Origin: Sphaerisporangium fuscum
Lineage (GTDB): Bacteria > Actinomycetota > Actinomycetes > Streptosporangiales > Streptosporangiaceae
DNA: 64,000 nt
Assembly: GCF_018531465.1 (NCBI RefSeq)
Contig: NZ_JAHDTF010000015.1
Coordinates: 62,001 to 126,000 of the forward strand
Direction: 5' to 3'
Part shown: positions 38,402 to 47,165 of the stretch, in pieces
Layout: every line of letters begins with the position of its first letter
Numbering within the stretch: the first letter of the stretch is position 1
Program-made: the position numbers and the translations under genes
The notes under the pieces: model-generated
Seen by the model: only the letters and a program-made list of their open reading frames with translations
What the model was told of the DNA's origin: nothing
The model's database searches: none

Positions 38402-41221
38402 TCAGCCGCCGGTCAGGGTGAGGAAACGCTCGACGATGACGGCCAGGGCGGCGACCGTCATGACCAGGCCGAAGACGTAAAGCCTGCGCCGGACGCGCGT
38501 CGTCCGCTCCGGGGCCCGCAACCTGGCCAGCTCCGCCCCGAACAGGGCGGCCACGGCGAGGGCCAGCGCGACCAGTCCGAAGGGCGTCCACGGCGTCGAG
38601 CGGTCGCCGACGCTGGTCAGCGGCAGCGGCGGCGGGATCTCCGAGCCCTTGGGGTAGGAGCGCAGTGTGTAGAGCGCCGCGTCGCCGTTGGAGTAGACGC
38701 GCTTGAGGGACGACGAGGAGTCGAGCGCCGCGCGGAAACGCCGCCCCCAGTCGGCCCCGAAGCCCTGGTTCAGCTCGAGGTAGGCCGCCTGGCCGCGCGT
38801 CATGATGACGAAGGTGTTGCGGGCCTTGCCGCGCAGCGCCGTCAGCACCCCGCTGAGGTCGTTCGGGTCCTTGGTGACGAGCGCCTGGTCGTACTCCACC
38901 CGGTCGATGTCGCGCTCGCGCCAGGGGATCGTGGGCGTCACCTCCTCACCGAGGACGGGAACCAGGTACAGCAGGCGGGCGCTCGGCCGGTCATGGGCGT
39001 AGACGTACTCCATGGCGGCGGCCTCGCCGGTGGTGACCCGCTCGAACTTCTCGTTGCCGTACCGCGCGACCAGGAACGCCACCGACAGCACCAGCGCCGT
39101 GCCGCCCGCGAGGACGGCCGAGACGCGCCGTGTCGTGCCGGGGTTCAGACGTAGCCTGCGCCGGGCCGGCTGCGTCTCGCCCTCGCGGGCGCCGCCGGTG
39201 TGCGCGGGAAGGTTGGGAAAGAAGGCGTACGCGCCGAGGACGCAGGCGGCGGGCAGCGCGAACATGTACACACGCAGGCCGATCTCACCGCCGTAGCTCT
39301 GCAGCCCCAGGGCCAGCACCGGGATGCACAGCAGCACCGCCGCGGCACGGTCGCCCACCCCGCGCCGCAGCCGCCGCAGCAGGCCGACGGCGGCGAACAG
39401 GAGGATCACGCCGCAGATGGCGAGCCGGATCTTCAGCACGATCGCGTGCTGCGGGTCGGTGCCGACCAGCCGGTCGCCGGTGTTCTCCTGCAGGTTGGCG
39501 AAGATCTTGCCGATGCCGCCGAACAGCTCGTTGATCCGGCCGCTCCAGAACGGCGTGGCCTGGTAGTTGACCCAGGCGACCACGATCAGCCCGAGGAACA
39601 CCGGCAGGGCGAGCGTCAGGGTGCTGCGCCGCAGCACGATCAGCCCCGTCAGGGCTCCGAGCATCATGAACGGCGTGATCTGGTGGGTCGCCGTGGTGGC
39701 GACGAACAGGCCGACCAGCAGCGTCAGCAGCACCACCCGGTCGGTCACGGTCGTCGGCCTGGCCGGCAGCTCGCCGGGGGTCAGCCGGTCGAGCCGGGCG
39801 AGCAGGCGCCGCAGGACGCCCTTGGCGGGCAGCGGCGCCGTCCTCGGCTCGGCGCGGCCGAACCAGCGCATCAGGATCGCGACGAAGACGAGGTACAGCG
39901 CGTAGGTGAAGCCCTGCGGCGAGAAGTAGTCCTGACCGATCCACTGCACCAGCACGAACAGCAGCGCGGCGAACCAGCGCGCCCGCGTCGTGGCCACCAG
40001 CTGCCGCAGGATCAGCACGAACGGCAGCAGGTAGAGCAGGTTCGAGACGAACGGCGTCCACTGCAGGATCGGCGAGGGGTCGTGGATCCCGGCGGCGCGC
40101 AGCACGAACCCGAACAGCGCGAAGAAACCGGGCCAGGCGAAACGCGCGTCGAGACCCGGCAGCGCCTCGCCGGCCCGCCCGATGTACTCGGCGAAGCCCG
40201 CGTGCACCCACGCCGTGTGGAAGCGCGGCTCGGTCTCGACGAGCGCGGCGGCGCCGTGCAGGGTGAACGTGACCGCCGCCAGCTGGAACAGCAGCACTCC
40301 CTTGCGGTCGGTGTTCTGCGTCAGCGTCACGAAGAACGAGACGATGATCAGGCCGATGGCGGCGAAGGCCGTGATCGGGAGCACGGAGATCAGCCCGAGC
40401 CCGTTGATCTGGGCGAGGTCGACGCCCCGCATGGGGCCGTACGGCACGCGCAGCGCCAGCACGTACATGACCAGGCCCTCGAGGGTCAGCAGCGGCGGCA
40501 GCCACCCGGCCGCGCTCGCCGCGATCCGCGTGACCAGCGACGGCCTGGCCTCGGACTCGGCGGACACCTCCGCCGCCGCCCCGGGCTCCTCCGGAACCCC
40601 GGCCTTCCCGGGGCCCGCCTGGCCGGCGTTCTCCTCCGGGGCGGCCTCGGCCTCCGGCTCCGCCGGGGCGGCGGGCTCGCCGAGGTCGTCCCGTCGGATC
40701 ACCGGAGTCGGGTCGTCGAGCTCCAGCGGCTCCTCGGCCGGGGCGGGCTGGACGGCCGGGGCGACCGCGCCGTCGCGGGCGGTCGGCGGCAGCGGGATGA
40801 CCTGGGTGACGTCGTCGTCCTCCGGTTCGTCGGCCGCGACCGCTCCGGCGGACGCGTCCTCCACCTCGGCGGACGCGCCCTCCACCTCGGCGGCCTCGCC
40901 GGACGGTGATTCCGCGCCCAAGCTCTTGTCCGCCGGCTCTCCGTCCGCCGGCTCTCCGTCCGCCTGCTCTTGCTCCGCGGGCTCTTGCTCCGCGGGCTCG
41001 ATCTCGTCCTCGGAGGTGGCGGGCTCGACCTCGATCTCGTCCTCGGACGGTTGCTCGTCGCTCAGACCGGTGTCGGGGTCGGGGGCGGGGTCCGATGGTA
41101 GTGGGGCGGGGCGGGGGAGCCGGGAGGTGGCGTCGCCGTCCACGTCCGTGCCGTCGCCGGCGATCTTCGTCGCCGTCTCCTCTTTCACCTCATTGCCCGT
41201 CCGTTGCCTCACGTAGACCAT
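38402..41221 (-). CDS. large polytopic membrane protein, possible glycosyltransferase or polymerase
   Basis: 939 residues. An N-terminal cytoplasmic region of about 210 residues, very acidic and repetitive (Glu/Pro/Ala, with EPAEQEPAEQE and DGEPADGEPAD repeats), precedes about 14 membrane helices, extracytoplasmic loops containing HTAWVHAGFAEYIGRAGEALP and TPFWSGRINELFGG, and a soluble segment of about 150 residues (near 720-870) before the last two helices. The helix pattern resembles GT-C glycosyltransferases and Wzy-type polymerases, but no catalytic motif is certain. The ATG at 41221 follows CCGAGG by 7 bp; a GTG at 41212 overlapping the flippase stop is the alternative. It is the last gene of the polysaccharide operon. 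Confidence 0.75.
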   Translation of the reverse strand: MVYVRQRTGNEVKEETATKIAGDGTDVDGDATSRLPRPAPLPSDPAPDPDTGLSDEQPSEDEIEVEPATSEDEIEPAEQEPAEQEQADGEPADGEPADKSLGAESPSGEAAEVEGASAEVEDASAGAVAADEPEDDDVTQVIPLPPTARDGAVAPAVQPAPAEEPLELDDPTPVIRRDDLGEPAAPAEPEAEAAPEENAGQAGPGKAGVPEEPGAAAEVSAESEARPSLVTRIAASAAGWLPPLLTLEGLVMYVLALRVPYGPMRGVDLAQINGLGLISVLPITAFAAIGLIIVSFFVTLTQNTDRKGVLLFQLAAVTFTLHGAAALVETEPRFHTAWVHAGFAEYIGRAGEALPGLDARFAWPGFFALFGFVLRAAGIHDPSPILQWTPFVSNLLYLLPFVLILRQLVATTRARWFAALLFVLVQWIGQDYFSPQGFTYALYLVFVAILMRWFGRAEPRTAPLPAKGVLRRLLARLDRLTPGELPARPTTVTDRVVLLTLLVGLFVATTATHQITPFMMLGALTGLIVLRRSTLTLALPVFLGLIVVAWVNYQATPFWSGRINELFGGIGKIFANLQENTGDRLVGTDPQHAIVLKIRLAICGVILLFAAVGLLRRLRRGVGDRAAAVLLCIPVLALGLQSYGGEIGLRVYMFALPAACVLGAYAFFPNLPAHTGGAREGETQPARRRLRLNPGTTRRVSAVLAGGTALVLSVAFLVARYGNEKFERVTTGEAAAMEYVYAHDRPSARLLYLVPVLGEEVTPTIPWRERDIDRVEYDQALVTKDPNDLSGVLTALRGKARNTFVIMTRGQAAYLELNQGFGADWGRRFRAALDSSSSLKRVYSNGDAALYTLRSYPKGSEIPPPLPLTSVGDRSTPWTPFGLVALALAVAALFGAELARLRAPERTTRVRRRLYVFGLVMTVAALAVIVERFLTLTGG
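40930..40999 (-). repeat. tandem coding repeats in the acidic N-terminal region
   Basis: Two kinds of 15-16 bp tandem units: CGCCGGCTCTCCGTC twice, then GCTCTTGCTCCGCGG twice, encoding DGEPA and EPAEQ repeats. Likely variable in length. Confidence 0.6.
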
Positions 41222-42597
41222 GATGCGGCCTCGGACCCCTCCCGCGCGCCCGCCGCCTGCGGCGTTTCCCCGGCGTTCAGGATCTTGCGCAGACCCCCGA
41301 AGATCAGCAGAGCCACCAGGGTCTCGCTGAACAGCAGTCCGTACCCGACCGCGGTGATGCCCGTGATGGGCAGCAGGATGACCGACGACGAGAGCACCAG
41401 CACCGCGAGGCCGATCTGCACCAGGGCCAGCGTGCGCGCCTGGCTGCGGGCCCGCAGCGCGCTCAGGTAGATCTCGATGAGCACGCGGGGCAGCACCGCC
41501 AGCGCCATGAGCCGCAGCAGCGGCGTGCCGTGCTCGGCGAAAGCGGGCCCGAACACCGAGAGGATCGGCGGGGCGGCGAGGATCGTGACGGCGACCACGG
41601 GCCCGATGATGAGGTACGCGCGCCGTAACGCCTGACGGCAGTTGGCGGCCAGCCGCGTCCGGTCTGACGACCCCTCGACCGTGAGGGACGTCGCCATGTT
41701 GATCGCCAGTAGCTCGATCATGGCTCCCAGGGTCTGTGGCATCGAGAAGTACCCGAACATCTCGCCGCTCACCTTGGAGGCGACGTACACCGGGAGGAAG
41801 TAGACGATGGCGAGCACCGAGAAGGCGCCGGGGTAGTCGCCGGCCAGGAACCGGCCGATCTCCCGCAGCCGGGGCGGCCGGGAGCCGGTGGGCGCCTGCC
41901 GCGCGTGGCGGGGCACGAGGACGCCGAAGATGAAGATGCTGATCGGGATCAGCGCCACGGCGGTCGGGACGATCCACGACACGTAGATGCCGTCGTCGGG
42001 CAGGGCCCCGGCGACCGCGACGAGCAGCCCCATCTTGACCAGGCCGAAGCACAGGCTGTTCACCGGCACCCACACGGCCTTGCGCATGCCGGCCAGCGCG
42101 ACGTCCTGAAGGGTGAACACCGACCAGATCGCCACGGAGGCCAGGAAGAACAGGCCGGGCCCCAGTCCGGCCAGCGTGCTGTAGTTCTCGCCCCACACCG
42201 GCAGCGTGAGGAGGAACCCCGCCGCCGCGACGACCGCCGTGAGCGTCGCGATGAGGTAACCGCGGCGGATGAACTCGCCCGTACGCCTGCCCGCGACCGG
42301 GATGAACCGGGCGAGCGCGCCGGTGAGGCCGAGCGCCGTGAGCCCGGCGAACAGCCGCATCGCGGTGATCAGCGCCTGGCTGCGCCCGAAGTCGGCGGGG
42401 GAGTACAGCCGGGCGGCGAGCAGCCAGTAGCCCATGCCGAGCACCGCCGTGATGCCGGTGTTGGCCATCAGCGCGTAGCCGTTGAGGAACAGCGGGTTCC
42501 TGAGGTCGGTCAGGAGGCGCCGCCAGAGGACGGCCACCCTGCCGGCGCTCTTCCCGGGATCGTGCCGGTCCGGACCGCCGGCCACGGTGGTGCTCAT
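41209..42597 (-). CDS. polysaccharide/oligosaccharide flippase (Wzx-like, MATE-fold)
   Basis: 462 residues with about 12-14 membrane helices and no signal peptide. The N-terminal segment (LFLNGYALMANTGITAVLGMGYWLLAARLYSPADFG) is the typical start of lipopolysaccharide/teichuronic flippases of the MOP superfamily. It is thought to move a lipid-linked oligosaccharide across the membrane. It is followed by the giant membrane protein gene with overlapping ends, indicating coupled translation, and preceded by the deacetylase gene. Confidence 0.85.
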   Translation of the reverse strand: MSTTVAGGPDRHDPGKSAGRVAVLWRRLLTDLRNPLFLNGYALMANTGITAVLGMGYWLLAARLYSPADFGRSQALITAMRLFAGLTALGLTGALARFIPVAGRRTGEFIRRGYLIATLTAVVAAAGFLLTLPVWGENYSTLAGLGPGLFFLASVAIWSVFTLQDVALAGMRKAVWVPVNSLCFGLVKMGLLVAVAGALPDDGIYVSWIVPTAVALIPISIFIFGVLVPRHARQAPTGSRPPRLREIGRFLAGDYPGAFSVLAIVYFLPVYVASKVSGEMFGYFSMPQTLGAMIELLAINMATSLTVEGSSDRTRLAANCRQALRRAYLIIGPVVAVTILAAPPILSVFGPAFAEHGTPLLRLMALAVLPRVLIEIYLSALRARSQARTLALVQIGLAVLVLSSSVILLPITGITAVGYGLLFSETLVALLIFGGLRKILNAGETPQAAGAREGSEAASWST

Positions 42598-42645
42598 GGT
42601 CGCGTCACCCCCTCTTCGACGCGAGGCGTGCTGCCCGCGGTTACG

Positions 42646-43446
42646 TCATTCACGCCCGACCACTTGGCGCAGGCCGTACCGCGTGCGGCGCACGACGGCG
42701 TAACCCTTGGTCAGCGCGTGTTCCTTCAGATAGATGATCGGGACGCCCCGCCCTTCGACCGCCCGCCGGAAGCGGTTCATGGTCGTGGAACGGCTCACGG
42801 TGAGCCGGGGCAGTGCCATCACGTCGTCGGCGTCGCCCGCCAGCGCGTTGGCCACGGCGCAGGCCGCCCAGTAGCCGGCCTTGCGCACCTCCCGGCGCAC
42901 CCGGGCGCTGGAGTAGCCGTACGGGTAGGCCATCGTGGCGACCGGGCGCCCCACCTTGTCCTCCAGCAGGGCCTTGTTGCGGCGCAACTCCTGGCGCAGC
43001 GCCGCGTCGGGTAACTGGTCGAGCTGCGGATGGCTGTGGCTGTGGCCGGCGATCTCGATTCCGCAGGAGGCGGCCTCGCGTGCCTGGCTCCAGCTCAGCA
43101 TGCGGTCGAGCGGGCGGCCCGCGGCGTCGGAGCCCGCGTCGCTCACCCAGCCGCTGGTCAGGAACACCGTGGCAGGGAAGCCGAGCTGTTCGAGGACGGG
43201 CAGCGCCTCGGAGTGGAAGTCGGCGTACCCGTCGTCGAAGGTGATCACGATCGGCCGCTCCGGCATCGGCGCGCCACCCGTGCCGTACAGGGTGGCGACC
43301 ATGTCGCCCAGTGTGAAGGGGGTGAACCCGCGGTCCTTCAGATAGGTCATCTGGGACTCGAACACCGAGGGGCGCACCGCCAGCGGCCGCGTGGCGCCGT
43401 TCGGGCGGTCGGTGACGGAGTGGTACATCAGGATCGGGACACGCAT
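42646..43446 (-). CDS. polysaccharide deacetylase (NodB fold, CE4)
   Basis: 266 residues. The NodB-domain motifs are present: ITFDDGYADF (Asp71, Asp72) and GHSHSHPQL (His135, His139), which bind the metal used to remove acetyl groups from polymeric GlcNAc or related sugars. A start MRVPILMYHSV is characteristic of this family, and no signal peptide is visible, as in many polymer-modifying CE4 proteins. It begins 4 bp after the upstream glycosyltransferase gene, so it is co-transcribed. Confidence 0.88.
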   Translation of the reverse strand: MRVPILMYHSVTDRPNGATRPLAVRPSVFESQMTYLKDRGFTPFTLGDMVATLYGTGGAPMPERPIVITFDDGYADFHSEALPVLEQLGFPATVFLTSGWVSDAGSDAAGRPLDRMLSWSQAREAASCGIEIAGHSHSHPQLDQLPDAALRQELRRNKALLEDKVGRPVATMAYPYGYSSARVRREVRKAGYWAACAVANALAGDADDVMALPRLTVSRSTTMNRFRRAVEGRGVPIIYLKEHALTKGYAVVRRTRYGLRQVVGRE

Positions 43447-43450
43447 GCCG

Positions 43451-44425
43451 TTACCGTTCGTTCTCGATGGTTCGCCCGGCACGGGCGCCGCGCACGCGCA
43501 GCCGCAGGGCGCCCACGGCGTATCCCCACGTCGTCCAGGCGAGGCCGACGACGATGGCCCCCGCGCGGGCGAGCCCGGCGGGGTCGCCGCGCAGCGTCGC
43601 GGCGACCCCGCGCAGGACGCCCAGCGGCAGTGTCCGCGCGACGTAGCTGCGCTCGCTGGACAGCCCGTCGCCGGCACCGACACTCTGCGCGACCAGGGCC
43701 TTGGACAGGCCCTCGGCGTAGCATCGGGATCGGAAGTAGCGGAACGTGGCCCGCGAGGCGGGCACACGGTGGCCGATCATCGCGTCCGGCTCGAACATCA
43801 TGAGCGAACCGGGCCTGCGCTGCGAGAGCCTGATGCAGAACTCGGTCTCCTCGCAGCCGAGGGGGCGGCTCTTGCGTCCCTGGACGCTTCGGCCGATGCC
43901 GGAATGGAAGCCACCGACCTGGCCGACGACCTCCCTGCGGAAGGCGGCGTTGCCTCCCATCACGTTGCGGATGGGCCTGCGCTCGGCCGGAAGGCCGCGA
44001 TAGGTGCATCCGACGGTCCAGTCGAACTCGTCGGGGAACCACCGCGGCCTGCGGCCGGTGTCCCACATCGGTCTGGTCAACCCGCCGACCCCCACGACGG
44101 CCGGGGTGCCATCCATCGCCTCCTCGAACGCCTCGAGCCAGCCGGCGTCCGCCACCGCGTCGTCGTCCAGGAAGGCCACGACGTCACCGGTGGCGGTGGC
44201 CACGCCGGTGTTCTTGCCGCCGGACAGTCCCCGTTCGTGGGTGTTCTCCACGACGATCGCGTCGGTGTACTCCCGTTTGAGCCGCAGGTGCAGCTCGGGG
44301 TTGTGGTCGACGACGAGGATCAGTTCGTGCGGCTGACGCCTCTGGCCGCGCACCGATTCCACGGCGGCCCTGATGTCGTCCCACCGCTCCTCGGTGTAGA
44401 CGCAGATGACGACGGAGATCTTCAT
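43451..44425 (-). CDS. glycosyltransferase family 2
   Basis: 324 residues. The GT-A core is visible: KISVVICVYTEERWDDI at the start, the metal-binding AFLDDDAVADAGW (DxD-type) and the acceptor-side GGNAAFRREVVGQVGGFH with CEETEFCIRL. C-terminal helical segments suggest membrane association. The ATG at 44425 is chosen because the family start (MKISVVI) begins there; it lies 5 bp after the preceding gene. It probably builds or decorates the cluster polysaccharide. Confidence 0.88.
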   Translation of the reverse strand: MKISVVICVYTEERWDDIRAAVESVRGQRRQPHELILVVDHNPELHLRLKREYTDAIVVENTHERGLSGGKNTGVATATGDVVAFLDDDAVADAGWLEAFEEAMDGTPAVVGVGGLTRPMWDTGRRPRWFPDEFDWTVGCTYRGLPAERRPIRNVMGGNAAFRREVVGQVGGFHSGIGRSVQGRKSRPLGCEETEFCIRLSQRRPGSLMMFEPDAMIGHRVPASRATFRYFRSRCYAEGLSKALVAQSVGAGDGLSSERSYVARTLPLGVLRGVAATLRGDPAGLARAGAIVVGLAWTTWGYAVGALRLRVRGARAGRTIENER

Positions 44426-44430
44426 TTCGG

Positions 44431-45279
44431 CTAGGCCGCGCCCTGGTCGGCGGTGGCCTGGTCGTCGGCCGCCTGGGCGGAGGGTGCCGGCGCGATCTCC
44501 ACGGTGGGACGCCGCCACTCGCGCAGGATCGTCTTGAGCACACGCCAGCCGTCACGGACGACGCGCAGGTTGCTCTCGCCGTGGATGCGGCAGCGCTCGT
44601 GGCTCGGCACCTCGTGGACCTTCAGCCCGGCCTTGGCGGCGCGGATGTTCAGCACCGTCTCGACCTCGAAACCTTCGCAGTCGAGGTCGAGGACCTGCAG
44701 GTGGCGGGCCCAGAAGGCGTTGTAGCCGTAGCAGAGGTCGGTGTACTGCGTGCCGTAGATCCAGTTGACCAGCGAGCGCAGGACGCTGTTGCCCAGGCGG
44801 CGGCTGAAGGTGAGGTCGTCGCTGCCACCGCCGCTGGCGTACCGGGAGCCCTTGACGAAGTCGGCCCCGGTGACCAGGGCGCCGACGAAGTGGATGATCT
44901 CGCGCCCGTCGGTGGAGCCGTCGGCGTCGATCATGACGATGATGTCGCCGGTGCAGGCGGCGAATCCTTCACGCAGGGCGTCCCCCTTGCCCTTGCCGCG
45001 CTGCTGGACGACGCGGAGGTTCGGGCGCAGGCGACGGGCGACCGCCACGGTGTCGTCGGCGGAGTTGCCGTCGACCAGGACGATCTCGTGGATCCAGTGC
45101 GGCAGCGTGGCGAAGACGTGCGGAAGGTTCTCCGCTTCGTTCATGGCCGGGATGACCACGCTGACGGTCGGGGAAATGGCCAGGTGAGAGGTGAGGGGGG
45201 TGAAACGGTCCACTGTGGGCAGTGGCCTCAGGTTGTGAAGCTGAGTTTTCCCGTTGTGCTTGGTGATCTCGGGACTCAT
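44431..45279 (-). CDS. glycosyltransferase family 2 (dolichyl-phosphate-sugar synthase-like)
   Basis: 282 residues. A short N-terminal extension precedes SVVIPAMNEAENLPHVFATL; further core motifs are VDGNSADDTVAVARRL, VMIDADGSTDG (DAD metal site) and GSRYASGGGSDDLTF. The pattern resembles polyprenyl-phosphate mannose/glucose synthases, which make a lipid-linked sugar donor for extracytoplasmic transfer, possibly by the GT-C-like protein at 38402. A GGAAGG precedes the ATG. Confidence 0.88.
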   Translation of the reverse strand: MSPEITKHNGKTQLHNLRPLPTVDRFTPLTSHLAISPTVSVVIPAMNEAENLPHVFATLPHWIHEIVLVDGNSADDTVAVARRLRPNLRVVQQRGKGKGDALREGFAACTGDIIVMIDADGSTDGREIIHFVGALVTGADFVKGSRYASGGGSDDLTFSRRLGNSVLRSLVNWIYGTQYTDLCYGYNAFWARHLQVLDLDCEGFEVETVLNIRAAKAGLKVHEVPSHERCRIHGESNLRVVRDGWRVLKTILREWRRPTVEIAPAPSAQAADDQATADQGAA

Positions 45280-45342
45280 TCGAGGGATGTCCTTCCGGGC
45301 GGTCTGACATCGGCGGCGACTGCCAACAGGACCGGCGCGACT

Positions 45343-45366
45343 GGACGGAGAAGGGAATCTCCGTCC
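45343..45366 (-). terminator. hairpin between paralogue B and the GT2 gene
   Basis: GGACGGAGA/TCTCCGTCC, perfect 9 bp arms, 6-base loop. It follows the stop of the FemAB-like gene on the minus strand and precedes the GT2 genes, so it could attenuate read-through. Confidence 0.55.
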
Positions 45367-45416
45367 CGGTCAGAGCAGCAGAGGGTGTGGGCTCTTCGCA
45401 GATCTCGGGGGAGCTT

Positions 45417-46535
45417 TCAGCGCACCCCCGATGGTTCCTTTTCGACTGTTTCGGGCTGGAGAGAAGTGCGGACTCGGCCGAAGCCTTTCAGCAGCCGATC
45501 GGCCAGCCGGTACAGCGAGGGCCGATCGACGACGATGCTCCGTGCCTTGTTCACGGGGGTGCGTCCCATCCAGTGCACGGCGGCGGTCGCCGACGGACGG
45601 GAGACCCGGCCCTCGGTGACGTGGGTGACGCTGTTCTTCAGCCAGCTCTTGTACTCCCGGCCTCCCTTGCCCATGTCGACCTGACCCAGGCCGTGGGAGG
45701 CGGCCTGCTCGGCCATGTGTAAGTGGTGCATGATCCCGGGGGAGTACCGGGCGAACTCGGGGTCGTAGGCGGGAAACCATCCGACCAGGGTGTGGTGGGT
45801 GCGCAGGCCGAAGTGGCCGGCGACCGGGGTGTCTCCGGCGTACAGCATGGTGAGGACACCGCCGAAGTACGGGGAGTCGCAGGCGTGCATCTCGTCGAGC
45901 AGCTCGACGATCCACGGCTGGGCGAACCGGTCGACCCGGCCCGTGCGGCGGTACTGGTCGGACTTCCATCCGGTCAGCATCCGCATCGTCGCGGGGTCGG
46001 TGGCGCGCCACTCGAGGCGGATCTCGCCCTGCTCGCGGGCGAGCTTGCGTTCCTTGTAGCGAACGGTCTTGTAGTTCTTGGGGGAGTTGGCGCGGACGTA
46101 GTCGACGTACGCCTCGAAGCCCTCGGTGAGGTCCATCATCGGCACCGGGCGCACGGCCGACTCGTGGGCGGCCCAGGTGGGCTGGCCGGCGACCATGTGG
46201 TCGAAGTCGAACACCGAAAGGCCGCAGGCGCGGATGAGGTCGCGGGCGGGAAGCCTCAGGTCGGTGGAGGCGATGAGGCCGTGGCAGGTGGTGAGCCAGC
46301 TGCCGAGGGGCTTGCCGATGCCGAAGGCGTGCTTCTCGAAGGGCAGGAATCCGACCGTCTTACCGCCGTCCTCGATCACCGCGACGCGCACGTAGGACCG
46401 TAGCCTGCCGAGGGCGAGAGTGAATTCGACGGATAGGAAAGGATTGTCCAATGTGCTAGTCGCCTGCTGAAGCTCGCGCCATCGGGACAGCTCGGGCTTG
46501 CCGAGCTCCCCGGGCCGAACGACCGTGACTTTCAC
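45417..46535 (-). CDS. FemAB/BioF2-type GNAT acyltransferase, paralogue B
   Basis: 372 residues, double-GNAT fold. Key segments are GWKSDQYRRTGRVDRFAQPW, GHFGLRTHHTLVGWFPAYDP, HHLHMAEQAASHG and DMGKGGREYK, each matching paralogue A (33892-34974) closely. It likely modifies a polysaccharide or cell-wall precursor. The start is GTG at 46535, which overlaps the stop of the preceding small membrane gene as GTGA; this fixes the start and shows coupling. Confidence 0.83.
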   Translation of the reverse strand: MKVTVVRPGELGKPELSRWRELQQATSTLDNPFLSVEFTLALGRLRSYVRVAVIEDGGKTVGFLPFEKHAFGIGKPLGSWLTTCHGLIASTDLRLPARDLIRACGLSVFDFDHMVAGQPTWAAHESAVRPVPMMDLTEGFEAYVDYVRANSPKNYKTVRYKERKLAREQGEIRLEWRATDPATMRMLTGWKSDQYRRTGRVDRFAQPWIVELLDEMHACDSPYFGGVLTMLYAGDTPVAGHFGLRTHHTLVGWFPAYDPEFARYSPGIMHHLHMAEQAASHGLGQVDMGKGGREYKSWLKNSVTHVTEGRVSRPSATAAVHWMGRTPVNKARSIVVDRPSLYRLADRLLKGFGRVRTSLQPETVEKEPSGVR

Positions 46536-46903
46536 CTTGAACCGGCCCCCTGTTCGGTGTGCACGCTGCCGTTCCCCCGGTACAAAGACCGAAGCACCCA
46601 CATAAAGCCACCGAGAACCGCGACGGTGGCCACTCCCGCGCGGGGGGACCAGGCGTCGAACAACAGCATCGCCTCGGCCAGCAAAACGTTTATAACGAGA
46701 CTGGCCGCAGCGCCGACAGTTAAAGCAGCAAGAGGGTCACGATCACGCAACAGTCCTACGACCGATGCCCCGGGCACTACCAAAAGGAACAAAGGGGTAA
46801 GAATCAGGCGTGCCGGAGTCTGAATGTCGGCGAGTGCGATTACCGCGCCTGCGGCGCACGCGACCGCCAGCACCCAAGTGAGCGCTGTCCTGTTCGTACG
46901 CAT
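46532..46903 (-). CDS. small integral membrane protein
   Basis: 123 residues with about three or four membrane helices (ALTWVLAVACAAGAVIALA, ARLILTPLFLLVVPGASVVGLL, VGAAASLVINVLLAEAMLLF, GVATVAVLGGFMWVL). The LILTPLFLLVVPG segment is reminiscent of small helices found in DUF1616-like or capsule-associated proteins, but this is not a firm match. AGGAGAG directly precedes the ATG. It is the first gene of the polysaccharide-type operon and is coupled to paralogue B. Confidence 0.65.
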   Translation of the reverse strand: MRTNRTALTWVLAVACAAGAVIALADIQTPARLILTPLFLLVVPGASVVGLLRDRDPLAALTVGAAASLVINVLLAEAMLLFDAWSPRAGVATVAVLGGFMWVLRSLYRGNGSVHTEQGAGSR

Positions 46904-47165
46904 CTCTCCTGGCTCCGCTGGTCAAGGCCGATTCATGACCTGGTTGATCGCTCTTCTCATAGGACCAACCACGCTATGCGATCGTCAATGCCGACGCCCT
47001 ACCCCGGTCAACGGTTTACAGCCCTCATGGCAAGAACCGTTGTGTGGACCGCGGGGTCACCCCCCCGGCGGCCATTGATGCCGGTGGTGCCACTGGGACG
47101 CCAGAGACCGAAAGCTGTTCACCAACGTACCCCCCGAAGACGGCAAAAACCGACACGGCGCGCGG

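Noticed and set aside
38402..42196. A single 1264-codon minus-strand protein joining the large membrane protein and part of the flippase
   Set aside because: The upstream 325 codons are the flippase gene read in another frame; the membrane protein has its own start at 41221, and the flippase ends at 41209 in a different frame.
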